Shown one piece after another: positions 45,591-54,990 of a stretch of DNA of 64,000 bases. The notes under the pieces are model-generated. The model ran no database searches and was not told where the DNA came from. It saw only the letters and a list, made by a program, of their open reading frames with translations. A program made the translations under genes and the position numbers. How positions within the stretch are numbered: the first letter of the stretch is position 1; each line of letters begins with the position of its first letter. The DNA comes from JAFAFN01 sp963707555 (GTDB taxonomy: Bacteria > Actinomycetota > Acidimicrobiia > Acidimicrobiales > Microtrichaceae), in the NCBI GenBank assembly GCA_963707555.1, contig CAVPQM010000009.1:124001-188000 (forward strand), in the 5' to 3' direction.

Positions 45591-47912
45591 ATGAGCACGA
45601 GCCAGGTCGACGCACCGCCCTCAGAGGTACGCCGGTCCCGCCGCCGCTCCGAACTGACGACCGGGCGCCTGATCGGGGTCGCCGCGATCGCTCTGGTCGC
45701 GGCCGTCGTCGCGGTCCTGACCACCGACGCCGCACCCACCGACCTCGCCGCGTTCGACGCCCTGTACGTCGCGGGCGTCGTGGTCGCCACCGTCGCCGCC
45801 GCCTCGCGGGCACGTCGCTGGAGCCTGTTGATCGCTGCGGCGCTCGTGTCCGTCGGTCTCGAGGGTGCTCCCCTGCTGATCGGCGTCGGGGCGCTCGTCG
45901 TCGCCCTCGTGCTCGCCTGGCGGAACCGACGCAACCGCGTCGCTGGCGCCCTGGTCGGGGGCCTCGTCGCGGTCGCCGCGATGCAGCTGACGTGGCCGGC
46001 CTCGCCGTCCGGCGCGACCGCGGTGCTCGCCGCTGCGGCGATCGTGCCGCTGTGGATCTCCGGGTACCGGGTCGCGTCGTCACGGGCGCGGCGGCGGATC
46101 GTCCTCGCTGCGCTCGCCGTGCTCGCCGTACTCGCCGTCGGTGTCGCGTCAGGGGCTGCGGTCGCGCTCACCCAACGCGGCCGCATCCTCGATGCAGCGG
46201 ACCAAACGACCGACAGCGTCCGAGCGCTGGGCAGCGGCGAGTCCGACGAGGGTGCCGCCGGGTTCGAGCACTCCGCTGACGAGTTCCGCTCCGTCGTCCG
46301 GGTGACCGACTCGTGGTGGGCGGCCCCCGCCCGGATGACGCCCGTGGTGGCGCAGAACCTGGAGGCGGTCCGGACCGTCGCAGCGACCGGCGCCCGGTTG
46401 ACCGACGCGGCTGGAGCGTTGGGTGCCGAGGTCGACTACGACCAGCTACGCCTGCCCGATGGACGCATCGACCTCGAGCGCCTCGCGGCGTTCGCCGGGC
46501 CGATCACGGCTGCGTCCGACGCCGTCGTCGCTGCCGACGACCAGATCGCGGCGCTGGACGCGCCGTGGATCGCAGCCCCCGTGCGGACCGAGCTCGATGA
46601 CCTGTCGTCGCAGCTGGGAGAGGTCCGGCGCAGCACGGCACTCGCCGCGGCAGCGGTCGAGGACCTGCCGGCCCTGCTCGGCTCGGACGGACCACGCCGC
46701 TACCTGCTGCTGCTCGGCAATCCGGCCGAGGCCCGCGACCTGGGCGGCCACCTCGGCAACTGGGCGGAACTGGTCGCGACCGATGGCCGCCTCGAGGTCG
46801 TGCGGGTCGGCGCCCCCTACGAGCTGTTCGGCCCGACCACCGAGCTCCGCCCGACGCTCAGCGTCGAGGTCCCGCCGGCGTTGTCCGCCATGGGACCCAC
46901 CCGGTTCCCCCAGAACTGGGGAGCCAGCCCTGATCTGGCGACGGTGGCCGACGTGGCGGCCGAGCTCTACCCACAGGCGCCTGGCGGTGCCCCGCTCGAC
47001 GGCGTGATCTACGCCGATCCCTTCGCGCTGGCGGCGCTGCTGTCGGTGACCGGACCGGTCACGACGAGCGACGGGACGTCCCTGTCCGATACCGACGCCG
47101 TCGAGTTCCTCACCCGTGGACAGTTCGTCGGCGATCTCGACGGACGGGCCGACGCCACGGTCACCGAGATCGTCGAGCTCGCACTCGACCGGCTGACCGG
47201 TCAGCAGACCCCCGCGCCGCGTACCCTGGCGGAGCGATTCGGCCCGGTCGTCGCCCAGGGTCGCCTGCAGTTCCACTCGCTGCACCCCGAGGACCGTGAC
47301 GTGCTCGTCCTGTCGGGTCTCGACCGACCGGTCGGAGCACCGGATGGGGCGGACCTGCTCGCCGTGGTGAACCGCAACGCCAACCCGTCGAAGATCGACG
47401 CCCACCTCCGGCGCAGCGTCGACTACGACGTCGACTGGGACCCGGAGAGCGGCGAGGTCCGGTCGAGGGTCGTGGTGACCATGACCAACGACCTTCCGCC
47501 CGGTGATCTCGGCACCGAGGTCACGATTCCGCCCACCGGCGCCGCACCCGCGACGAACCGGACCCAGCTGTCGATCATCACCCCGTTCCGTGCGACCGGC
47601 GCCCTGATCGGCGACGCCGAGGCAGCGATCGGATCCGTCTCGGAGACCGATGATCTGCGTCGCCACACGGTCACCGTCGACCTCCCAGCCGGTGAGCAGC
47701 GCACGGTGACCGTCGACCTGATCGGTGCGGTCACGCCGGGTGACCGCTACCGCCTGCGCTGGATCGCGCAGCCGCTGGTGCACCCGACCGACGCCCGGCT
47801 GCTGGTGAGCTCACGTGGCGCGGCGCTCGCCGGCGGGGCACGCGACGGCATGGTGCGCCTCGGCACGGATCGGATCACCGACGTCACGGTGTCGACCGTC
47901 GAGGCCGACTGA
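45591..47912 (+). CDS. DUF4012-type membrane protein
   Basis: 773 aa on the plus strand from ATG 45591. The N-terminal ~200 residues hold about six hydrophobic helices, which is more than the single helix usual in DUF4012 proteins. A long extracytoplasmic region follows, with a coiled segment (200-340) and the DUF4012 core (RRYLLLLGNPAEARDLGGHL, DGVIYADPFALAALLSVTGP). The tail is beta-rich. DUF4012 proteins are often near cell-surface polysaccharide genes and resemble LytR-associated proteins, but the function is unproven. It is inserted opposite to the infB and rbfA flow. Confidence 0.8.
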   Translation: MSTSQVDAPPSEVRRSRRRSELTTGRLIGVAAIALVAAVVAVLTTDAAPTDLAAFDALYVAGVVVATVAAASRARRWSLLIAAALVSVGLEGAPLLIGVGALVVALVLAWRNRRNRVAGALVGGLVAVAAMQLTWPASPSGATAVLAAAAIVPLWISGYRVASSRARRRIVLAALAVLAVLAVGVASGAAVALTQRGRILDAADQTTDSVRALGSGESDEGAAGFEHSADEFRSVVRVTDSWWAAPARMTPVVAQNLEAVRTVAATGARLTDAAGALGAEVDYDQLRLPDGRIDLERLAAFAGPITAASDAVVAADDQIAALDAPWIAAPVRTELDDLSSQLGEVRRSTALAAAAVEDLPALLGSDGPRRYLLLLGNPAEARDLGGHLGNWAELVATDGRLEVVRVGAPYELFGPTTELRPTLSVEVPPALSAMGPTRFPQNWGASPDLATVADVAAELYPQAPGGAPLDGVIYADPFALAALLSVTGPVTTSDGTSLSDTDAVEFLTRGQFVGDLDGRADATVTEIVELALDRLTGQQTPAPRTLAERFGPVVAQGRLQFHSLHPEDRDVLVLSGLDRPVGAPDGADLLAVVNRNANPSKIDAHLRRSVDYDVDWDPESGEVRSRVVVTMTNDLPPGDLGTEVTIPPTGAAPATNRTQLSIITPFRATGALIGDAEAAIGSVSETDDLRRHTVTVDLPAGEQRTVTVDLIGAVTPGDRYRLRWIAQPLVHPTDARLLVSSRGAALAGGARDGMVRLGTDRITDVTVSTVEAD

Positions 47913-47930
47913 CCACGTCGTCGGGCGCGG

Positions 47931-47977
47931 CGACGCCCGGCCGTCCGAGCAGCGAACTGCCGAACGACCGGGCGTCG
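47931..47977. terminator. Inverted repeat between convergent DUF4012 and infB genes
   Basis: 10-bp perfect arms CGACGCCCGG (47931-47940) and CCGGGCGTCG (47968-47977) with a 27-nt loop, filling the 71-bp gap between two converging stops. It is possibly a bidirectional terminator; the long loop makes this weak. Confidence 0.4.
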
Positions 47978-47983
47978 AAGGAC

Positions 47984-50837
47984 TCAGACCCGCGGGATCT
48001 CGCGGAGCTCGTAGGTCTCGATGATGTCGCCGCTCTTCAGGTCCTGGAAGTCCGACAGGCCGATGCCGCACTCGTAGCCGGCGGACACCTCGCGGACATC
48101 GTCCTTGAAGCGTCGCAGCGACGAGATCTCGCCCTTCCAGAGGATGCCGCCGTCACGCAGGAAGCGGACCTTGGACCCTCGGGTGATGACACCCGACTGG
48201 ACCAGACAACCGGCGATGAAACCGATCTTCGGGACCTTGAAGATCTCGCGGACCTCGGCGTCGCCGGTGACGACCTCTTCGTACTCCGGCTCGAGCATGC
48301 CGATCATCGCTGCTTCGACGTCCTCGAGCAGCTTGTAGATGATCTCGTAGGTACGGATCTCGACGCCTTCGCTGGCGGCGAGGTCACGGGCCTGACGGCT
48401 CGGCCTGGTGTTGAAGCCGATGATCGTCGCGTCCGAGGTGGCTGCGAGCTGGATGTCGGACTCGGAGATGCCACCGACGCCACGGAGCACGAAGCCCACC
48501 TTGACCTCGGGACGTTCGAGCTTCTTGAGGCTCTCGGTGAGCGCCTCGAGCGAACCCTGTGCGTCGGCCTTGACGATGAGGTTGAGGCTCGTCTGCTCGC
48601 CGGCCTGGATCTGGGCGAAGATGTCCTCGAGGCGGGCACCCTGCACGTTGACCGCTGCGTTCTGGCCACGTGCGGCCTCACGCTGCCAGCGCTCGCGGGT
48701 CTCGGCGACCGAACGGGCCTTGCGCTCGTCGGGGGCGACCACGAAGTCGTCACCGGCGAACGGCACGTCGGACAGGCCGAGCACCTCGACCGGGGTCGAC
48801 GGGCCTGCTTCCTTGATCTGCTCGCCGTGGTCGTTGATGAGCGCCCGGATGCGACCCCATGCGGGGCCGGCGACCAGCGGATCACCGACGCGGAGCGTGC
48901 CGTGCTGCACCAGGATCGACGCGACCGGACCACGGCCGATGTCGAGGTGCGCCTCGATGACCACGCCACGGGCGCGGCCTTCGGAGCTGGCCCGCAGGTC
49001 CTCGATCTCGGAGACCACGAGCAGGTTCTCGAGCAGCTCGTCGATGCCCAGGCCCTGCAGGGCCGAGACCTCGCACATCATCGTGTCGCCGCCCCACGAC
49101 TCGGGAACGAGCCCGTGTTCGGAGAGCTGCTGCATGACGCGGGTGGGATCTGCGCCCTCACGGTCGATCTTGTTGATCGCCACGACGATCGGGACCTCGG
49201 CCGCCTTGGCGTGCGCGATGGCCTCGAGGGTCTGGGGCATGACGCCGTCGTCGGCCGCGACGACCAGCACCACGATGTCGGTGACGTCGGCGCCACGGGC
49301 ACGCATGGCGGTGAACGCCTCGTGACCGGGGGTGTCGATGAAGGTCAGCCTGCGGCCGTCCTTCTCGACCTGGTAGGCGCCGATGTGCTGCGTGATGCCA
49401 CCGGCCTCGCCGGCGACCACGTTCGCCTTGCGGATGCGGTCGAGCAGCTTGGTCTTGCCGTGGTCGACGTGGCCCATGACGGTGATGACCGGGGGTCGGT
49501 GCGGCCAGGACTCGTACTCGACGTCGTCGTCCTCGGGGATGTCGAGGACCTTGCGGAGCTCGACCTCCTGCTCCTGGCCGAGGTCGACCAGCGAGATCTC
49601 GGCACCGACCTCTTCGGCGAAGAGCTCGATCATCTCGTCGGACAGCGACTGCGTCGCGGTGACCATCTCGCCCTGCTGGAGCAGGAAGCGGACGACGTCG
49701 GCCGCGGTGCGGTTCAGGCGTGCGCCGAGGTCCTGCGGGGTCGAACCACGCTCGATGACGACGACGCCCTCGGGGACCGGTGCACTCGCCGGCGTGTAGC
49801 TCGGCATGTCCATCGGCTGGAGCTCTTCGCGGTTGCGACGGCGACGTCCCTTGCGTCGCGGCGGACGCTGCTGTCCGCCGGGGCGGCCACGGCCACCGGG
49901 ACCACCACCGGGCCCACCACCGGGTGGCGGGAACGACGGGCCACCACCGGGGCGGAAGCCGCCACCGGGTCCACCACCGGGACGCGGCGCGCCGCCACCG
50001 GGACGGGGGCCACGCGGGCCTCCGGGGCCACGCCCTGCGGGAGCAGGACCACGACCACCCAGACCGGGCGGCGGCGGGATCGGCTTGCCCGACCGCGACA
50101 ACGGCGGACCGGGCGGCGGCGGGATCGGCTTGCCCGACGCGGACAGCGGCGGACCGGACGGTGCGGGAGCACCGCCGGGTGCCGGTGCGTCGGGTGCGGC
50201 GGGGCCGTCACCGGTGCGGGCCGCTGGGGCCTGGGCCGCTGGGGCCTGGGGTGCAGCCGCGGGAGGCTCCGGGGCCGGAGTGGCCGCCGGGGCGGGTGCG
50301 GGCGCCGCCGGTGCAGCAGGCGCCGGTGCAGCGGGCGGCTGCGGTGCGGGAGCCGCCGCTGCAGGGGCCGACGGGGTCGGCGCTGCGGGGCGCGGCGGGG
50401 CTGCGGGCGGGTCGACGGGACGAGGCGCCGGTCGACCGCTCGTCGGCTTCGACGAGATGACCTTCTTCGTGGCGGGCTCCGCTGCGGGAGCTGCCTCGAC
50501 GGGCGCGCTCGGCGCCTCGGCCGCAGGCGCTGCGGGCTGCGGCTCGACAGGTGCAGGGGGTGCGGGCGCAGGCGCGGGCGCCTCGGCCGCTGCCGGCTCC
50601 GGTTCGGGAGCCTTGTCGGCGGCCTTCTTGCCCGTCTTCTTCGCAGGCTCCTCCGGCTGCTGGTCACGGACCAGGCCCTCACGCTGCGCCTTGCGGCGGA
50701 CCTGATCTGCATAGGCACCGTCCAGCGAGGACGAGTGACTCTTCACGCCGTATACCCAGCGCGTTGCAGAGGTCGATGCACTCCTTGTTGGTGAGACCGA
50801 GCTCTTTCGCAAGCTCGTACACCCGTAGCTTTGCCAA
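47984..50837 (-). CDS. infB: Translation initiation factor IF-2, one frame break near the start
   Basis: Delivers fMet-tRNA to the 30S subunit. The likely start is TTG 50837 (AKLRVYELAKELGLTNKECI follows). After the first ~27 residues an extra base at about 50750 breaks the frame; removing it continues GIGVKSHSSSLDGAYA. About 350 residues of Ala/Pro- and Gly-rich low-complexity sequence follow, then the IF2_N-type helix (LGARLNRTAADVVRFLLQQG). The G domain has GHVDHGKT, DTPGHEAF and NKIDRE. The C-terminal IF2 domains contain QGSLEALTESLKKL and end at EIPRV. Total about 950 aa, usual for Actinobacteria. Confidence 0.95.
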
Positions 50838-51012
50838 AACGTTCCGTTCGTTCCTTGGTGACCGGTCGCCGGCCACCACTCATGACCGCTGCGCCCGCGG
50901 TACCCCGGGCGCGACGGGCGCCGGGCTCCACCGGCAGTCATACATCTTCGCACGGATCGCGACGCTGTACGAACCGCCTTCCGTGCAGCGGACGAGCGTC
51001 ACATCCAGCCGT

Positions 51013-51345
51013 TCACCTCTGGGTCGCGCCGGGTGCCCGGTCGGCCGGGACGCTGTCGGAGACCGCTCGACGGACCGCGGCCGCGTCGATCGAGGACCGA
51101 TCGACGCGCAAGGCCCGCGCCAGGGCGCCCTTGGCGAGCGCCGCCTCGACGCAGGCCGCGTCGTCGCAGAGCCACGCCCCCCGACCGGGTCGGGTCCGTC
51201 CGACCGCGATCCCGTCGGGCCCGACGACGAGCCGGATCAGATCGGCCTGGGCGGTGCGACGGCGACAGCCGACGCACGTGCGCTGGGGACCCTCAGGCCT
51301 CCGTGGCTGTGTCATCACCGGGAGTGTCATCACCGGGAGTGTCAT
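51013..51345 (-). CDS. ylxR: YlxR (DUF448) RNA-binding-like protein
   Basis: About 110 aa. The family motif is RTCVGCRRRTAQADLIRLV, then GRGAWLC and the downstream helix ALARALRVD. YlxR sits between nusA and infB in many bacteria and is implicated in RNA binding and nucleoid or RNase P function. The start is ambiguous: a 15-bp tandem repeat supplies stacked GTG/ATG codons (51348/51345, 51333/51330, 51318/51315). ATG 51315 (MTQPRRPEGPQ) gives the most typical N-terminus; ATG 51345 overlaps the nusA stop (TGATG). Confidence 0.9.
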   Translation of the reverse strand: MTLPVMTLPVMTQPRRPEGPQRTCVGCRRRTAQADLIRLVVGPDGIAVGRTRPGRGAWLCDDAACVEAALAKGALARALRVDRSSIDAAAVRRAVSDSVPADRAPGATQR

Positions 51346-51355
51346 CACCGGGAGT
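51311..51355. repeat. 15-bp tandem repeat spanning the nusA stop and ylxR start
   Basis: Three perfect copies of GTCATCACCGGGAGT (plus strand) at 51311-51325, 51326-51340 and 51341-51355. On the minus strand each copy contains GTGATGAC, so every copy offers a GTG and an ATG in frame with ylxR, and the third also carries the nusA stop. Confidence 0.92.
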
Positions 51356-52661
51356 GGTCGTCACCGGAAGCGTCATCGCCGGCCGGCGCATCGGACTCGG
51401 CGTCGGCGGCCACCTCGGCCAGCTCCGCCTCCTCCTCGTCGACCTCTTCGGTCGCGATGACGTCCTCGACCTCGTCGATGGCCTCGGCGACGTCCTCGGC
51501 CAGGGCCTCGGTGACGATCTCCTCGACCTCTTCCGCGTTGGCCTCGGCCTGCGCGGCTTCCCACTGCTCGAGCGTCATCGCCGGCGAGCCGTCGGTCGGC
51601 TGCCAGAGCTGCTCACCCGTCGCTGGATCCACGATCCACTGGCCCTCTGCGTAGGCGTCGGTGCCGTAGGTGCGCTCGTAGGCCTCCTGCTCGGCGATCT
51701 CGGTCTCGCTGCGGATGTCGATGCGCAGACCGGTCAGGCGGGTCGCGAGGCGGGCGTTCTGGCCCTCCTTGCCGATCGCGAGCGAGAGCTGGAAGTCCGG
51801 CACGATCACCTCGGCGACGCGGGTGTCGTAGTTGATCCGCACCTCCTTGACCTTTGCCGGCTGCAGGGCCTTCATCACGAAGTCGTTCTGGTCGTCCGAG
51901 AACGGCACGATGTCGATCTTCTCGCCACGCAGCTCGTTCACGACCATGCGGACGCGGGCACCGCGGGCGCCGACGCAGGAACCGACCGGGTCGACGTTCG
52001 GGTCGTTCGACCACACGGCGATCTTGGTGCGCTGACCTGGTTCACGGGCGCAGGCCTTGATCTCGACGACGCCGTCGGCGATCTCGGGGACCTCGAGCTC
52101 GAACAGGCGACGGATGAGGCCCGGATGGGTCCTCGACACCACGATCTGCGGGCCCTTCGCGGTGCGACGGACCTCGACGATGTACGCCTTGACGCGCTCG
52201 CCCGGCTCGGGCCGTTCGTAGGAGACCTGCTCGGACTGCGGCAGCAGCGCCTCGACACGACCCAGGTCGAGCAGCGTGTAGCGGGTGTCGGACTGCTGGA
52301 TGATGCCCGTGACGATGTCGCCCTCCCGACCGGCGTACTCCTCGTACTTGAGCTCGCGCTCGGCCTCTCGGATGCGCTGGGTCATGACCTGGCGGGTCGT
52401 CTGCGCAGCGATGCGTCCGAAGTCGTCGGGGGTGACGTCGAGCTCGGGACCGACCGGCTCGCCCTCTTCGTCCAGGTCCTGGGCGAAGACGCGGATCTCA
52501 CCGGTCTCGGTGTCGATGTTCACCCACGCGAACTCCTTCGCGTCCAGCTGCTTCTTGTACGCGGCCTCGAGCGCCTCTGCGAGCGCGGAGAACAGCGTGT
52601 CGACGGTGATCCCGCGGTCGGCTGCGAGCTCCTGCAGCGCCTGCATCATCTCGGGGTTCAT
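51345..52661 (-). CDS. nusA: Transcription termination/antitermination factor NusA
   Basis: 438 aa. The N-terminal RNA polymerase-binding domain (MNPEMMQALQELAADRGITV) is followed by S1 (EGDIVTGIIQQSDTRYTLLD), KH1 (REPGQRTKIAVWSNDPNVDP and VGARGARVRMVVNELRGEKI) and KH2 (LSLAIGKEGQNARLATRLTG). The C-terminal ~90 residues are acidic (Glu/Asp/Ala), in place of the AR repeats of Proteobacteria. ATG at 52661 overlaps the rimP stop (ATGA). It is an intact frame. Confidence 0.96.
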   Translation of the reverse strand: MNPEMMQALQELAADRGITVDTLFSALAEALEAAYKKQLDAKEFAWVNIDTETGEIRVFAQDLDEEGEPVGPELDVTPDDFGRIAAQTTRQVMTQRIREAERELKYEEYAGREGDIVTGIIQQSDTRYTLLDLGRVEALLPQSEQVSYERPEPGERVKAYIVEVRRTAKGPQIVVSRTHPGLIRRLFELEVPEIADGVVEIKACAREPGQRTKIAVWSNDPNVDPVGSCVGARGARVRMVVNELRGEKIDIVPFSDDQNDFVMKALQPAKVKEVRINYDTRVAEVIVPDFQLSLAIGKEGQNARLATRLTGLRIDIRSETEIAEQEAYERTYGTDAYAEGQWIVDPATGEQLWQPTDGSPAMTLEQWEAAQAEANAEEVEEIVTEALAEDVAEAIDEVEDVIATEEVDEEEAELAEVAADAESDAPAGDDASGDDHSR

Positions 52662-53188
52662 GGCGTGGCCTCACTGTCGTTCGGTTTCGTGGGGTTCGAG
52701 CTCTTGGAGCCCTTCGACTGCTTGCCGGGCTTGGGGGCCGGCGTCCAGTCGTGGACGGTGTGCGCCCGGTCGACGTCGTCGATCGACAGGCTGCGGGTCG
52801 AGCCGTCGTCGAGCTCGAGGGTGACCGACCCGTCCTCGACGGCGCTCAGGCGACCCTCGACGCGGCGGTCGCCCTCGACACCCGCTCGGGTCTTGATCTT
52901 GATGTCCTCACCGACCGCGCCCCGGAAGTGCTCGGCGGTGCGGAGCTGACGTTCGATGCCCGGGCTCGACACCTCGAGGGTGTAGGCGTTGGGAACCACG
53001 TCGGCCTCGTCCAGCGCCGCGGAGATGGCTCGGGTGGCACGGGTGATGGAGGCGACGTCGATACCACCCGGTCGGTCCAGGGTGACCCGGAGGCTTCCGC
53101 CGATGTGGTCGACGTCGTACAGCTCGACATCGAGGTCCGCGAGCAACGGGACGATCACTTCCCGGACCCTGTCGACGGTCACGCTCAC
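52658..53188 (-). CDS. rimP: Ribosome maturation factor RimP
   Basis: Helps 30S assembly. 176 aa: LYDVDHIGGSLRVTLDRPGG, SITRATRAISAALDEADVV and the hallmark LEVSSPGIERQLRTAEHF, then a beta-rich second domain and a Lys/Ser/Pro tail. The start at 53188 is GTG, preceded by GGAGGTGAGCC. It is the first gene after the terminator downstream of proS, so a promoter for the rimP-nusA-ylxR-infB operon should lie in 53189-53288. Confidence 0.93.
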   Translation of the reverse strand: MSVTVDRVREVIVPLLADLDVELYDVDHIGGSLRVTLDRPGGIDVASITRATRAISAALDEADVVPNAYTLEVSSPGIERQLRTAEHFRGAVGEDIKIKTRAGVEGDRRVEGRLSAVEDGSVTLELDDGSTRSLSIDDVDRAHTVHDWTPAPKPGKQSKGSKSSNPTKPNDSEATP

Positions 53189-53288
53189 GGCTCACCTCCT
53201 GCGCTCTGGGACTCACCCGACGACACCTGCGGCGGGCACTCGGGGTCCGGGGCATGCGCCGACGGACCGTGTTGAGCCGGCTCCATAG

Positions 53289-53313
53289 AAAAGGCGTGGG
53301 CAATGCCCACGCC
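53289..53313 (-). terminator. Rho-independent terminator between proS and rimP
   Basis: On the minus strand a 10-bp stem (GGCGTGGGCA, 1-nt loop, TGCCCACGCC; 53293-53313) is followed directly by TTTTCT. This is the clearest intrinsic terminator in the window. It separates proS from the rimP-nusA operon. The rest of the 264-bp spacer has only a weaker hairpin (53411-53435). Confidence 0.85.
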
Positions 53314-53452
53314 CTCCGGAGAACCGGAACGGAGAACACTCTAGCCGATGACCGCGCGGACCGTGTCGGACAGGTGACGAACAGGTGGCCGCCGAGGGCC
53401 CGGCCGGTGCTGCGCTGCGAGGTCGCAGCACACCACCGGCACGGGCTCGCTG

Positions 53453-54872
53453 TCAGTAGGACCGGGCGACGAGGGCGACGGCATCGGGGTCGTCGTCCGA
53501 TGCGGGCAGGTCGCCGTCGGGTGTCTGCAGACACCGCACCGTCACGGCATCGCGTCCGAGGCGTTCGATGCCCTCGTCGCCAACCGCCGACCAGGCGATC
53601 CGGGCGAACCCGGTGGACGCTGCCTCGAGCGCCTCGTCGATCGTCGAGCAGTCGACGGTGCGGGCGTCGCGCTCGGCGAGTGCGGTCGAGACCATCGCGC
53701 GCTGGATCTCCTCGAGCAGAGCGGGCAGCGTCGCCGCCGCGGCGGTCACCTCGGTGGGTGACTTCCCGCCGGTGTCGCGACGGGCGATCACGACGCGGCC
53801 CTCGGCCAGGTCCCGGGGGCCGACCTCGATGCGCACCGGCACGCCCTTCAGCTCCCAGTCGGTCGCTCGGCGACCGAAGGCGGTCGCGACCTGGGCGTCG
53901 AGCCGGACCCGCACGCCTGCATCGGTGAGCTCCTGCACCAGACGACGCGCCGCCTCGGTGACGGAGCCGTCGTCGTCCTTCACGACCATCACCACGGCCT
54001 GCACCGCGGCCAGGCGCGGCGGCACCCTGATGCCGCGGTCGTCGCCGTGAGCCATGATCAGGCCGCCCATCATGCGGGTCGACACACCCCACGACGTCGT
54101 CCAGCACAGCTGGCGAGTGCCCTGGTCGTCCTGGAACCCGATGTCGAAGGCACGCGGCGAAGTTCTGGCCGAGCTCGTGGCTCGTGCCCATCTGCAGCGC
54201 CTTGCCGTCGCCCATCATCGCTTCGCAGGTGATGGTGTTGATCGCACCGGCGAAGCGTTCCTGGGGGATCTTCCGACCGATGAAGACCGGGATGCCGAGC
54301 ACCTCGACCATGAAGTCGCGGTACACGTCGCGCAGGATCTGCGCGGCGTAGGCACGACCGTCGGCCTCGGTGGCGTGGGCGCAGTGTGCCCTCCTGCCAC
54401 AGGAACTCGCTGGTGCGCAGGAACAGGCGGGGGCGCAGCTCCCAGCGCACGACGTTCGCCCACTGGTTGAGCAGCAGCGGCAGGTCGCGGTGCGACTGGA
54501 TCCACTTCGACATGTACTCGCCGATGACCGTCTCGCGAGGTGGGCCGCACGACGACCGGCTCCTCGAGCTCCTTGCCGCCCCCGTGGGTCACCACGGCCA
54601 GCTCGGGGCTGAAGCCCTCGACGTGCTCGGCCTCGCGCGACAGGTACGACTCGGGGATGAACAGCGGGAAGTAGGCGTTCTCGGCGCCGGCGGCCTTGAT
54701 GCGGGTGTCGACCTCGTCGACCATGCGCTCCCAGATGGCGTAGGCGTAGGGCCGGATCACCATCGTGCCCGCGCACGGGGCCGTTCTCGGCGAGCTCCGC
54801 CTTGTTGAGCACGTCCTGGTACCAGCGGGGGAAGTCGTCCGCCCTGGGGGTGAGAATCGGAGCCTTGGCCAT
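53453..54872 (-). CDS. proS: Prolyl-tRNA synthetase, archaeal/eukaryotic type, frame breaks
   Basis: Charges tRNA-Pro. ATG at 54872 (MAKAPILTPRADDFPRWYQD). Pieces are VIRPYAYAIWERMVDE, NAYFPLFIPESYLS, VVRPTSE (class II motif 2 area), QWANVVRWELRPRLFLRTSE, ATEADGRAYAAQIL, then MMGGLIMAHGDDRGIRVPPR. It ends ARSY at 53453, the C-terminal Tyr typical of ProS type 3. About 473 aa, without the ~180-aa bacterial insertion (editing) domain. Indels lie near 54775, 54540, 54390, 54150 and 54095. It is followed by the terminator at 53289-53313. Confidence 0.92.
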
Positions 54873-54990
54873 GGCGGGCGATCGTACTGCCGAGTCCGAG
54901 CGTCACCGGGACTCGGTTCCCGCCGTGGCGGGAGTCTGTGCCGCCCCGCCGCTCCGTCGACGGGTCAGGGCGCCGGTACTGTTCCGGTCC

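Noticed and set aside
48827..52949. Long plus-strand open frames opposite infB and nusA
   Set aside because: Antisense shadows; the Gly/Ala-rich stretch only mirrors the IF-2 low-complexity region.
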